Assembly: GCF_030704535.1 (NCBI RefSeq)
Contig: NC_081822.1
Location: 3,277,001 to 3,341,000, forward strand
Reading direction: 5' to 3'
Source of the DNA: Vitis vinifera
Taxonomy: Eukaryota; Streptophyta; Magnoliopsida; Vitales; Vitaceae
DNA length: 64,000 nucleotides
Every line of letters begins with the position of its first letter. Positions within the stretch are counted from its first letter, which is position 1. Position numbers and translations under genes: made by a program. A model generated the notes under the pieces. That model ran no database searches, was not told the DNA's origin, and saw only the letters and a program-made list of their open reading frames with translations. This document shows, in pieces, positions 1 through 12,570 of this stretch.

Positions 1-3000
1 GCTGTCGTAACTTTTCCGTTGAATGTCGCCAGTCCTTGTTAGCGATCAACATCATGCACTTTTTGGTAGGTTTCCATTGCAAATAAAAAAATGAATGGAA
101 AAACTACGCTATACATTTGGCATACGCCATTCAAATTGGATTTGTCACATAAACCTAAGAGTGTTAATTTCCAGAAAAGAATCTTGGTATTCCATTAAAT
201 TATTGCCTTTTACAACATCTTAATGCTTCCATTAGTAGTCTTTCCCAACCCATAACTCTAAAATCAAGGCTTTATTTATGGCCAAGCGGTGGGTGTATAA
301 TTCTTCCAAACCCTATGGTCAGGGGTGTAATCATATTAGCAAAATAAAAAAAAATTGATAAATCGAATCCAAACCAACAAAAACCAATCATATTGGTTTG
401 GTTTTCAAAAATAAAAAATTAGTTCGGTTTGAGAATTTTGGAAACCAATTTTGTCTATTTGATTTTTGAGATTTTCTTGTCTCCTAATTAATAAAAATCG
501 AATTAAACCATATTCTAAAACTTATATATAATTGTTTGATATTTAATAATTTTTTATATTAAATTTTATTAAAGTAATTCATTATTTTTATATTATAGTC
601 AAAATAATTCTAAATGTATTTAATATAATTTTAACATCAAATCCAAGTTGGTTTCAATTAATTTTGAAAACAAATTAAACTTGACGTCTAATATAAATTC
701 AAATTAATAGGATTTGGGTTCAAAACAAATACAAATCTCCAACTAGATCTAGAACTAAAAAAAAAATTATTAAGTTGGATCAAAACTATCCACAAAAATT
801 AAACCAAACCGACCTCAAATTTACTTTGGTTTTTTCACTCCAAATATGGTCAACTCGATTTTTATCACGTATAAAACCGATTATATTGATTGGATTCATT
901 TTTTATCCAAAAACTAATCGAATTAATCTTATTTACAAAACTACTTATGGATGCAAAACTAAAATAAGAAAAATTCTCATTTTTTTAGAGGAATGTGTAT
1001 TTAGGGCTAAAACTAAAATCAAACTAAATTGACCTCAAAATGTTTGGTTTGATTTAGTTATTTTAGTTTTTATCACGCATAAAACTGATTATACCAATTT
1101 GATTAATTATTTATTCAAAAATCTACCAATCTTATTTACACCTCTACCTATTATTTGTAAAAATAAAATAAAATAAAATAAAAAATCTAATTTTTTAGAG
1201 GAAGGTGTACTTGGGGTTGAAACTTCAAGATGGGGTTTTTTTTTTTTTTTTTTGGTGGGGGGGGGTGTTGTCGTCCTTCCTTCTATGATTCTTGAAACCC
1301 ATCAGTGTCTTACCATGAATATGAATGGATGGTGATGAAAGCACCAAATTAAACTTTGATAATTCAAGTCAAAGTATGCCATAATTGGCCTATTTTTAAT
1401 AAACAGATATTTCTAAAAATAAAAATCATTATTAAACACGTTGATTGTCAACCCACTGCAATTAAAAATTCATTGGATTAAAATATTCTCTCGTATATAC
1501 CAAGAAAAAATATTAGATTCCTTGTCCTATGCATAGCTCATGAGATTCTCTTCTCAAAAACAAATTTAAAATCATTTTGAAACGTTTAGTACTCGTTCAT
1601 ATTTTACTTCCAAAAGGGTCATTTTATGTAGTACAGAGCTGACGAGATGCTACCCTACCTGAAGAATCCACCCCTTTCAGATTCGAGTCGGGCACCAAAC
1701 ACCGATGAACTTGAATACAACTCGACTAAAACGTTTCATACCATTTTTAAAGAGGCATCCGCCGGAAAACAAACAGTGAAGTTCAGTACAACTGAATTAA
1801 AATATTAGGAAACATATGGTTAGATTCTCAAAGACATATTGGATTTAGAGTTTGGTTTATATTTGAGTGATTCAGATTTGACTGTTGAGTTAACCCACCT
1901 TTTGTTTACGTATAATTGTGAGTGTAATGATAAGGGCTAATATTAATTAGGTTGGGTTAGATCAGATCACGGGTTGTGAGGAATGAATGATAACGAGGGG
2001 GGCTGCTGATGGAACAACCGGCAAAGGAGGGGAACACTCTGTGGAGCATGTTAGACACCTGTAAATGCCATATTCCTGGAACTCGAGCTGGTTTGTTTTT
2101 CGCATTGGATGCCTTTTAGAATTAAGGTCACTAATAAACTAGTGGGTTTTAGTAATCAAAGGGGATCAAACTCATAAACAAGTGGGTTTTGTTGCGTAAT
2201 CATCATTATTTTATGTAACAACTAAGGTATGTGGGCCTTCACATCTTAATACAAAATCATTGCTATGAGAAGAACTGAAAATAATTGAACTTTCTCCCCC
2301 TTGTGAGTTGTAGATTTAAACATTAAGCAAAACCCACTTGCCTGGAGGCAATCCAATCCATGAGTTTAGCATGAAGGAAGGACGAGGTGGAGTAATTCAA
2401 TGACATTTACTGATAATGTTGAATATTTAGTAATGGGGGTCGGGAATAAGCCCAGCAAAGGTCGTACCAAGCCATGGAATGGAACAAATTAGCTAATTAT
2501 CCTCCACGTGGAGCGATAACTTCGATTGGTAATGTCCCCTTACCATCAAGCTTTTTAAACATTGTTCGAAGAAATCACGTCACGGCCGCTTAAGTGGAAA
2601 TAAATATGGGGAAGGAGGCTAGTGATGTCACTGCTTCAGATCCATCACTCCAAATTTGAGTGAAAGAGAGGTTAAATTAAGAAGAGAGGCTTAGAGGGGC
2701 TGTGATGGGGACTTAATTGTCTTGTTTATAGAGAATAAAGTGTTATTATATATAGAGGGGGAAAAAATAAGTGGTTTTTGTGGGTCTTAGAAAGCATCAT
2801 AGGGGGAGTTCTCTAGGAGAGGAGGACAATGACGTTATTATTAAGAAAAGATGCAATCGGAGAGTATGAGAGAGTAGAGACCAAATGGAGGGTTGTTGAT
2901 ATAATTGTCATTTTTCTTTTCTGCTGATGGTACTTTGGCTGCTTGTTTTTGGATGTTTTGTGGTACATCGACCCAATGATTTGGGTAAGTTGTTAATGTC

Positions 3001-3015
3001 ATAGGTGCAAACTTA
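1..3015. other. AT-rich intergenic region, no gene supported
   Basis: No reading frame here shows a recognisable domain or plausible exon structure. The sequence is strongly AT-rich with short homopolymers, including a T-run followed directly by a G-run at about 1236-1267. A diverged tandem duplication (about 805-1232) is listed separately. The 2450-2900 stretch is less AT-rich and could be the flank of a gene outside the window, but nothing in it decides this. Confidence 0.6.
805..1232. repeat. Diverged tandem duplication, about 209-bp unit, two copies
   Basis: The string tttttatcacg occurs at 859 and again at 1067, and ttttttagaggaa at 981 and 1191, in the same order and with similar sequence between. 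The two halves are clearly diverged. The short open frame across the first half is an AT-rich chance frame. Confidence 0.7.
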
Positions 3016-3157
3016 GTAGTAGGGGTGTGTGATGACTGTGGATGATTGAGCTAATTATTGCTCGTGACCATATATTTAAGGTTCTGTAGTAGGAGTGTGT
3101 GATGACTGTGGATGATTGAGCTAATTATTGGTGGTGATCGCATATTTAAGGTTTTGT
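3016..3157. repeat. Tandem duplication, 70-bp unit, two copies
   Basis: The block containing gtgtgtgatgactgtgg and gagctaattattg starts near 3016 and repeats 70 bases downstream with few differences, both copies ending near atatttaaggtt. Copies this similar suggest a fairly recent local duplication in noncoding DNA. Confidence 0.8.
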
Positions 3158-4146
3158 AAAAGGAAGGAAAAACATCGGGTGTGCCGCAGCTACCCTTACT
3201 ACATGTTAGATTTGCCAAATGCCAGTGCTGCAACTTGTATTGTGAAGCTCCTGGTGTGAGATGCAGGCTGTGCATGGAACTTGAAGGATGGATTTGCCTA
3301 TATCTTACAGTTTTAGGGAAAAGTGGCAGCAGATTTTAGTGGGAGTTTCCTAGAGTTTATATATATATATATGGAAAGCCTCAGATTACCTTGGGACTTG
3401 AACCACGATTGGTGGGGACTGGTGGGGTTGGGTAAGGCAGGCATATTACTTGGAACTCATTTGGTGGTGATTCAAAGTGCTTCTAATATTTCTACCATTT
3501 TAAAATTTTTATCAAAACAATTATTTTCAAGTACTACAAATACTAAAAAGGTTTTCTAGAATTGCTACCAAACAAACTCATGATTTCATCAACGGGCAAC
3601 CGACATGATAAGACGCATCACTTGGTGAAGTGACTTCAATAATTTTGTGCATTTGTTCCGTTCTAAAATCACAAATCTCTTGCATTCCTGAATCAGGGAA
3701 AATGGTTGGTGTTGCTAGTTGAGCTCAGTTCGACAGCCAATGGCATTCCTCTCTTTTTAACATGTTTTCCTTGTGTTAGGCAGGCTACATCAGCTCAAAA
3801 CCATAAAAATATTCATGAACTAACCTAGTTCAACAAACTCAAGTGCATGCATATCCTATATATTAAGAGTTGGCATCTTGACTCTATTATTAATTCATTC
3901 AATATTAAATCAACATGCTAACTACCTAAAGAATTGTCCACAGTAAGTTTAAAAATTCAATAGGGACACGCAACAAATTTCTTTTGAAGATTAAGGCTTC
4001 CCTTTTTGCAAACGTATTTCCAAACTTTCTCTCAACAAAGGAGTAAGTCAACACCTTTGGCTCCCCAATGAACTATGAAGGAAGATTCCACGAATCTACC
4101 TTATATGCCTGGTGAGTTCTGGATTTTTTGATGTGCTGAAAGCCAA

Positions 4147-7100
4147 CTAATGGTCCTTCTGATTTAGAGAGATATGAATGGCTTTGGCTGCTGCCACGGC
4201 AGAATCTCCCCTCTTGACTACTCTCTCAAGCTCTCCAACCTTCTCTGACAGCAATTCAACATTTGTATTGGTGGACTGAACCAACGTGTTTGCAGTTTGC
4301 AAAGCAGTGCAGAGCTGAAATTGTGAAAAGAGAAAGAGCAGTTGACTCATCAGAATGACTTGAAAGTGCCCCTATTTTAAGCATACTGCCCAGCAGAAAA
4401 TGGGTTCAGGGTGCAGAAGACAAATCCCAAAATCAATATGCACATAAAAGGCATGTTTTTGTTTGTTGAATGACAGACCTGCAGGAGTTAACTCCAACCT
4501 TTCAAAAAAAGCAAAAATAATGCCCATTAAATAAAAATGTAGCAAATCTCCCTGGGTACCTCTATGTAATAGATCACAAGTACTAAAAGAAGTTATACAT
4601 TCCAGGATAAAAATTCATTAAACTGCAGTCAGAAGCAAATCAAGTTATATTTACAAGTGAGCAAATTGGTTCTAGAATATCTAACATGTTAATCCCCAAT
4701 AGACATAAGCATTATGTATATAATTGATGTCCTTACAGAAAATCCATCACCTTGAGAGTTAGAGCGGTCCATGAGTGGTCTGTACCAGCAAATGCTTTGT
4801 TCAACTGGTCATAGTTTTCCTAATGCAAGAAGCGTTGGCATTAGATTCAGAGTAGAAGACAAAAAGGGAAGATAAAAACTGCAAAGGAATTACATGGATT
4901 AAATGAAAACAGGGAGGAAAAACTCTATTCAAGATAAGCCTTACAACCCTCCTGTTCTGGGAAAAAGTTACAACAGGTAAAATATGCCAGTAAAATTTCC
5001 ATATAAGGCAATGAACTTCTACCAGATTACCAACTGGAATCACGAGGCATTCTACAAAATACACTGCAACCTAGACATTTTTTCTCCAGAAAGAATTGAG
5101 AGGTTTCAGACTAAAAGTTGTGGTAGTGTATCATATGTTTTAACTTAAGGTATTAATAACCAAAAGGATTGACCAGATTAGTAGTACAATCATCACCCAA
5201 TTGTTATTCCATTTGCTTGTTTGAACTAGATGATCTGGAAATAAATAGAAAGGACATTAAGGTTTAATATACTAATCCAATACATCATACATCATCAAAT
5301 GGAACATATCAAGGAAAAACCAAAAGGATCCTAAGAATTTTAAAAGGAAAAACATAGGCATACAAGACACAAATTACGTTAAGTATGTTTTAATGAACCA
5401 TTTGAAACCATCAATATATATATATATCAGTGTGTGTGTGTGTGCATGTATACACACATACCAAGAATAGAAAGAAAAAAGAAACAATAGAACTTTACAT
5501 TAGCACTTCTCCCTCATTTGTTACACATGTGGGTATTGGTGTGAGGTTCTCTGTTGGAAGGAGGGCTGCCACACAGATGTTGAAGTGCAAAGGTTATAGG
5601 GGAAAATGGAGCTTTGGAGTTTTTGAATCCTTCCAAATAAGCCCCCCTAGGCCTCTATATTTTTGACCAAGTGTTCGTGCGAATGGGTGTTTGCCTGCCC
5701 AAGGGAGGGTTTTTGAGACATAGTGTCCTAGGGAGGCTGAGACCAACTGAGAGGTAGGTTGGATTATGGCACAGCTCACCCCCAACAACCAGAGCCCTAT
5801 CATCGGCCTCTTAGGTAGATATGGGTGAAAGTGTTTTGCTAAAGAAACACCCTAGGGTGAAGTTGGAGAACCTGCCCCAGAAGCCAACAGAGAAGGGGAC
5901 CTGTGTCATCTGGCTATTTGAGGTATTTGGGCATTTAGGGTGCCACATTGCATCAGCATGGGATGAAGATCTAGAGATGAGGGCACATGTGAAACAAAAG
6001 AGCACATGACCCCACGTTGATAGAAAGATACCTGCTCCATATGGCACCTCTTTTTTTAATAGGCAAAGAATAAAAAATATATTGATGTCTAATAAAAAGG
6101 CACAACCTAGGTATACTGGAAGCATAGATGAGCACCAAAAGGGAAAGGAAAACAAACACAAACAGCAAAGCACTCAGCATCCTAACAGCCCTAACCTTAA
6201 CCCAATCCCTCAATAGAATCCACAAGAAAGAGCATGGTGTCACAGCCGAGGAGCTTCCCTAAAAATCCGTGTGGTACCTGGGCACCTTGAAACTTTGACC
6301 ACACAAGTCAATTTAACTCAAGCAGCTGCAGAACTAAGAGTCAATAGGAAGAAATATTCAAAAGAAAGTACAATAACATTATGAAGCTCTACAATACAAG
6401 GCATTTTCTCAACTCATTGAGATGGTTACAATTAGTTACTGGGTCCATTGTTTATAAGTAGCTAGGGAGGATACCATTCTCATCAATCTCAGGTACAGTA
6501 TTTTTTATTTATTTTTTTTTTTATAGGTAAAAAATTTCATATGTAAAAAAGAGACGCCAAAAAGGCGACTCAAGGTATACAATACCTATACACCCACCTC
6601 CAAAAAGGCCTAAAAGAACATAGATGGCCCAAAAAACAACCCTATTTGGAGTCCAACCAATCGATAAAATTAGCTATAGTTAGAGGGCAATCAACTATGA
6701 ACAATTTAGTCTCAGACCAAAAAGAAAGAATAAAAGAGTATTTCAGTCTCTGTATTGACAACATATCATCCTTGAATGTCAATCTATTTCTCGTCTTCCA
6801 AACCGTCCAAAAAATGTGAAGAGGAGCAGCTCTCCATGCCTTCTTGCAATTTTTGCCCACGAAAGAACCATGCCAGCTTAGAAGAGTCTCTCTAACTGAA
6901 GAAGACAACACCCAAGACACCCCAAATAAAGTGAATAGTAAATCCCATAAAACCCTTGTTTTTGAACAATGAAGGAGAAGATGGTCTATGGTCTCCTCTT
7001 TCTCAAGACACATAAAGCATCTATTTGCCAATGTCTGTCCTCTTTTCTGTACCATATCCAACGTTAAGGTTTTGCCTCACGTAGCCTCCCATGCAAAGAA

Positions 7101-10100
7101 ACTAATCTTGGGTTGCACATTCACATTCCAAATATAGCTAGAAGGAAACAGAGACGGACAGCCCGCTATAAGAGCAAAGTAGAGAGACTTGACCGAGAAT
7201 TTTCCACTCTTTGTTTTAGTCCAGGACACCATATCCTCCACATCCTCAAGTATTCTCTTACCATGCAGCCGCTCCAAAAATCTTTCCGCCACCTCTACCT
7301 CCCAATCATTGAAAGCTCTTGAAAAACAGGAGTTCTAACCCCCCCAACCCCCCTCAGCCAAAGGGTCTCAAATATCTACCACCCACGCTTCCTTATCAAC
7401 AGTCAAAACAAAAAGTGAAGGGAAAGACACACACAAGGGAGAATCCCCACACCATTTATCCCTCCAAAATCTCACCCTCCTCCCGTTACCAACAATGAAA
7501 ACCATCATATCACTCACCAACTCCCAATCCATCCTTATTCCTTTCCACAGCCCCATACCATGTGCCTGTCTTACTTCCCGAGAGCACCAACCCCCTCTAT
7601 CTTCTCCATACTTCCCTCTAATTACTTGATTCCACAAAGCCTCTCTCTCAATTGCGAAGCGTCAATTCCATTTAGCAAGAAGAGCCTTGTTGAGAATGGA
7701 AAGGCATTTGACCCCCAAACCCCCTTTCTTCTTACTTAAGCACACCAACTCTCATCTCACTAAATGAGGCTTTCGCTCCAAATTGCCCCCACCCCAAAGG
7801 AAGTCCCTTTGGATATTCTCTAATCTCCGTCTGACTGAGCTTGGTAAGCACAACATTGACATAAGATAGATAGGTAAATTCGATAACGTGCTTCGAATTA
7901 AAGTCGTCCTCCCTCCCTTAGATAAATATTGTCTCTTCCACATGGCTAACCTTCTTCGGAAACGCTTTTCCACTCCATCCCATACTGTTACTGACTTAAA
8001 CGGAGCACCCAAGGGCATGCCCAAATAAGTGGATGGAAGACTACCCACTCTACAACCAAAGTCTCAAGCAAGATCATCCATATTCTCTACCCTCCCTATT
8101 GGAATGAGTTCACTTTTTTCCAAATATATTCTCAATCCCGATACGGCCTCGAACCACATAAGTAACCAATTGAGATAAGTCAAATGGTCTTGAGAAGCTT
8201 TGCAGAACACCAAAGTATCATCAACAAACAACAAATGGGAAATTAGAACCCTTTCTTCAACCCTACCCTTCACCCTATAACCCGATAAAAAACCTCCCTC
8301 TATAACCCTTTTAAGAAGAGCACTAAAGACCTCCATAGCAATCACAAAGAGATAAGAAGAAAGAGGATCGTCCTGCCTCAAACCCCTTGAGCTTTGGAAA
8401 AAGGTTAGCCATGTGGAAGAGACAATATTTATCAATCACGCCAAGCACCTTTATCACCTTCAAGTTGTTTCAAGCACCTCTAGGCACCTTAAAAGTTGTC
8501 ACACACTCTTCTAAGCACCTCAAGGTTCTAAAATGTCTTGGGGTTGCCTTAAATCTATAGAAAATGGAAAAATTGCTAGTTGGCACAAAATTGCAGCGGG
8601 GTGTCCTAGCTCAATCCAAAAATGATTTACAAAGCTTTTCATTTGAGCACTCCTCTTGTTCAAACATTCTATCATCAGGCCCCCTTCAAATGAACCAAAA
8701 CAAATAAAGTGGGATCATCCCCCAAATCCTTCTATGTATCTTCCCCACATGAATACATAAAGCCTATTTTCACATATGAACATATCTTTGTTGATAAATC
8801 CACATAGTATGCATAAAAATGGGACTTCAGCATATCCTATGGGCAAGGGTTTGAAGATCAAAGGAAAATACAAGCATAGATATTATCTTCATTAGAGAAT
8901 TTTCAAAAGTATTTGGCAATCTTTTACAATGGGAGGAGCTTGAGAGGAGCTTCAATCCTAATCAAGATATTGACTAAATTTCTCCAATCCAAGCTGCCAT
9001 CCCCAATGGTGAGATCAAGAAAAAGATATTGGTCATTCTGCTTTAGCATGACATGTTTTCAACGGCATTGGAGGCATATAGATGTTAAGAAGAAGATGTG
9101 GGTTAGTTTATCTTGATATCACATTTTTTCAAATACCATTGGAGGCATATGGAGGTTAAGAAGAAGATGTGGGTTAGTTTACTTTGATATAATATTTTTT
9201 CAAATAATATTGGAGGCATATTGATGTGTAACTTGGATGAGGGCCACCATTCCCGTCCATAAGATGGATAAAGCTACATTTTGAGGAACTATGCCAATGG
9301 AAAGCAGATGGAAGGTTGCAAAATCAATGCCAAATATCCAACCAAGAAGAAGAAATCCTAGAAAATATAACTAAATGATTGATTCTTGCTAAATACCTAG
9401 ATTGGTTAACCAAGAGGTAAATTTGTAGGTTAAGAGGGGAATTTGATTTCTTGACTCTTTTATAAGGAAAATTCTGTCCTAGAATACAAGTAAAATGACA
9501 CTTGTAACCATTGCAAGAATTCTTGCCGTTTTGCCTTTCTTTTTTTTTATTATTTTTGCTCTTGTGACATATCTCTTTTGATACTCTGGGTATCGCCCTA
9601 TTTGGTCCTTTTTAGTAACTAATATCTTGTATCTGTTTCCAACAAATGGGACCTCTATAAAACCTTGTATTAAAGTTTTCCATCATCCTTGCCTGATGCA
9701 AGTAATAAGTATGATACCATGAAACATCACCAACTCTTCTAGAAGCTTCCAGGTCATGTCCCAAACTCTGAGACTAGCAACAACAACAAAGATATCCAAT
9801 CTCCATGTTTGGTTTTCCATCATCCAGATACACATAACTTCCATGAGCTGAGCTGCCAGCCCCGTATCACTTGTTGAGTTCAAGTTGAAAAGCACTCACA
9901 ACCATAAAATGAAATGTGTGAACAACCATGTCCTGATTCAATTACAAAACAAAACCCTAAACTAACTACAATTACACCAAAAGTTAACAACAACATTCAA
10001 CATGTTCAACCTCTCACTCCCTATTCCCCTGGCGCAGCAATTTAGGGCAAACAAACTTTAAGGACTATTGAACATTGCTATCTTGGGGTTATTTGGTATG

Positions 10101-10775
10101 CAGAGTAAAACATCTGTGCTTTAGCTGAGATGTGAGGATAACAGACATTCAGGGGGTTTCATTGGTTATGGGAATCAATGTTCATATAACATTCAAGCTT
10201 CCCTTATGTTTGTGGCTGACCTGCATAAATGGCTAGCCCATCTTCAGAATGTTTGACCAGCTTCCTTATTTTCCTTTTCTTTTCTTGCTTGGCACAAAAT
10301 CGTTGCACTTTCTGTCGGTTTCCAGAAACCCAATTCAAAAGACGCTTTGACAAAACATAAGATATTACTGGGATCTGGATTTGATAGCCAAGCTATTAGT
10401 ACGTATACAGATGCATAATCGGGATAGTCATGTGCGGATTCAGAGATTGAATCTTGATTTCGTTATATGTGGAAAATTTGGTACGCAGTTCTACACATCA
10501 CAAAAATAATTATAATAACCCACAAAAATAAAATTCGACAAAAGAAAAGGATAAAATTCACAAATTAGGGAAGCAACAGACATGAGGAAAATGAAAAAAT
10601 GAAAAACCTGGAAGAGTCGATTGAGATGAGAGGGTTGAAGGGTATGAGGGGAAAAGGGCATTGAGGGAGATGACGATGGTGAGAGAGGTGATGGTTGATC
10701 GGAGTGAGGATCAGCTTCCCCAACGTCGGTCAGCAGATCTCCTATGCACAGCAAGGGCCCTCCGATACCTCTCAT
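4147..10775 (-). CDS. Unidentified plant protein with helical C-terminus, three exons, 139 aa
   Basis: I do not recognise the family. Exons on the minus strand: 10608-10775 (starts MRGIGGPLLCIGDLL, ends LFQ), 4737-4820 (ENYDQLKQSICWYRPLMD, ends before GTAAGG) and 4147-4314 (LCTALQTANTLVQ, ends KDH and stop). Lengths of 168, 84 and 168 bp keep phase 0 throughout and give 139 residues. Residues 25-50 are rich in Ser and Pro. Residues 85-139 look helical and coiled-coil-like (NVELLSEKVGELERVVKRG). No signal peptide or membrane segment is visible. An alternative donor 14 bases upstream in exon 2 (CAAG/GTGATG) would break the frame, so I preferred the downstream one. Intron 1 is 5.8 kb and holds a LINE fragment. 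The 3' boundary of the transcript is not visible. Confidence 0.72.
6049..6235 (-). mobile_element. LINE 3'-end fragment
   Basis: A T-run followed by ataggcaaagaataaaaaat has the same layout as the LINE tail at 6508 (T-run, ataggtaaa, then short A-rich words and a gtatac-like motif). Read on the minus strand this is the 3' end of a non-LTR element with its poly(A). No coding motif remains, so the call rests on similarity of the tail alone. Confidence 0.4.
6508..8433 (-). mobile_element. 5'-truncated LINE (non-LTR retrotransposon), decayed
   Basis: Reading right to left, frames broken by shifts and stops encode the C-terminal half of a plant LINE ORF2. 8435-8064 has the reverse transcriptase core with SRGLRQDDPLSSYLF and the catalytic FVDD box. 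8048-7752 has the thumb-like TYLGMPLGAPFK. 7637-7077 has RFWRDKWCG and later segments. 7061-6642 is a zf-RVT region with CFMCLEKEETIDHLLLHC. The element ends in a poly(A), seen as a T-run at 6510-6523. The endonuclease and N-terminal RT are missing. The 5' end carries a 33-base inverted copy of an internal segment (8401-8433 against 7921-7953). At least four frame changes make it inactive. It lies in the same orientation as its host gene. Confidence 0.9.
9064..9240. repeat. 71-bp tandem repeat, about 2.5 copies
   Basis: The word attggaggcata occurs at 9067, 9138 and 9209, exactly 71 bases apart, with gttaagaagaagatgtggg shared between the first two units. It lies in the intron between transposon fragments. 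Confidence 0.85.
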
Positions 10776-10948
10776 TTTTTTCCTTTTGTCTTTTCCCGCT
10801 CCCCACTCCAATCTTCCCTCAGTTATCCTACTAATATTCGTCTTCTGCCATGGTTTTGCTATTTTCCAAACAATGTTGTACTCCAAACTCGTAGACATTA
10901 TTAAAAAATTCAATTTACATATGTTATTACTTATTACTATTAAAAAAC

Positions 10949-11006
<58 letters not shown>

Positions 11007-12570
11007 AAAAGGTTTGTAATTATAATATTTCCCAAGATTTTCCTATTCACTCTCTGTGGCCCCAGCATGCACATTTTAGGGTTCTTATAAAAAGTGATTT
11101 TAACTTCTCTAATAATTAGACTGCAATTCATAATAATTTTAAAAAATGTTTCTAACATTTTTAATACTTAAAAAATAAAAATTTTCAAGTATTAAAAAAG
11201 TCAAAAACACTTCTCAAAATCACTATCAAACGCATTTTTATATCATTGAAAATTATTATTGATTTATATCATTTTTGGACCTGCATTGAAAAAATATATA
11301 GAGGTTATTTGATTAAAATAGTCATTGAAAATTCAATTTTGAAAATCTAACTCATCATCCTTTTTTTTGGTATCATTAAAAAAATATTCTCATTTTTTCT
11401 TGTAAAAGTAATCATTTCTTTCCAAACATATATATAAATGCTAGAAGTAATGAAGGATATTTATGTCAAAAATGGGTTACTCTTAAAAAAGACAAAACAT
11501 GGAATAATAAAAAATGATGAAATGATTAAATTCATAAATATGAAGATTATTTCATCGTTTTTAACCTATTAATTCAATATATAAGGACTAGAAAGCATTT
11601 CCACTATAGGGATAAAATGATCCTAATTAATTTACAAATCTAACCTTTCACCTTTTTTTCTAAACCTAAAATCTATTTGTTTTTGACAAAAAAACCCTCC
11701 TATTTTTTTAAATCATTGGGCAAGCACCATCTTATCATGAAGGCAAGTTTGCCCCTTATTAATTAAAAGTTTTCACACACACAAAATACTTTAAACAATG
11801 AATTAATTATAATTATTTTATAATTAAATAAAAATTTTCATTTAATTAATTAACAAAAGGTTTTTAATATCATTAATATATTAATTAAATATTAAAAAAT
11901 TATACATTAATCATCATTTATTTTATATCATTTAATACAATTAAATTAAATATATTATAATTATAATATTAAATATATTTTAAAATTAGATATATTATAA
12001 TCAAATATTATAATATTATTATTGAATAACATTTGATATAATTTAATAATCAATGTATATTTATAAAACTTATATTCTTTATTGATACATAAAATATATA
12101 TTTATATATATTCAACAAAATAATTTTAAAATGTCTATTATTTTTTTAATTTCATTTATAAGAGTTTTATTTTACATTTTCATAAGTTTTTTTATCAATT
12201 TTAGATCAATTGATATTTTGTGTCAAAATATCTATCAATATATCTCTAATATATCCATAAAATCGAAATATTGATATTATCAATATTTTTTATGCTTATT
12301 GACATGTAAATAAATCCAAATGTCAAAGTTAAAGAGACGGGAGAGACGGTATTTACAAATGTGGGGATCTTTTCATCTTTTAATAAATTAATTCTTTCCG
12401 GAAAGGCGGATGGGTGAAAATGCTCGACTACATGTCCATGTAAATGCTTCTCAATTAATTTGACGTCTTACACGAGGATTTCATAACCTGCAGAAAATTA
12501 GGCATGCCAAGAGTTGTCATATTTGTCACTGTAAAATCGAAGAAATGAAACTGCTGAATGACATTTGTAC
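10776..12570. other. Intergenic: promoter side of one gene, 3' side of the next; TA microsatellite
   Basis: Separates the start of the 139-aa protein gene from the end of the OB-fold gene, both minus strand, so it should hold the first gene's promoter and the second gene's 3' UTR and terminator. A (TA)n run of about 50 bases lies at 10951-10999. From 11150 to 12300 the DNA is extremely AT-rich with no recognisable element. I could not identify a convincing TATA box against this background. Confidence 0.6.
10951..10999. repeat. (TA)n microsatellite
   Basis: About 24 uninterrupted TA units, followed by tgtgtgtg. Open frames crossing it on both strands, coding Ile-Tyr runs, are artefacts. Confidence 0.95.

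Larger units (their letters stand above)
4821..10607 (-). other. Intron 1 (5.8 kb) of the 139-aa protein gene, filled with transposon debris
   Basis: Bounded by a donor after LFQ (gtttttc) and an acceptor gcattag before ENYDQL. It contains a LINE 3' tail near 6049, a 1.9 kb 5'-truncated LINE (6508-8433) and a 71-bp tandem triplication (9067-9240). An exon-like stretch at 9690-9890 on the minus strand reads YVYLDDGKPNMEIG in one frame, but stops close behind, so I do not call it. Confidence 0.6.

Noticed and set aside
5594-6243. Overlapping frames of 60-120 codons on both strands
   Set aside because: No domains, mutually overlapping, and partly covering a LINE tail; judged repeat-derived noncoding sequence.
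9683-9895. Exon-like stretch on the minus strand (YVYLDDGKPNMEIG in one frame)
   Set aside because: A stop follows within ten codons and no matching splice sites were found; it lies in intron 1 among repeats.
10744-11158. Frames on both strands encoding Ile-Tyr repeats
   Set aside because: Direct product of the (TA)n microsatellite; only the 10608-10775 part on the minus strand is a real exon.
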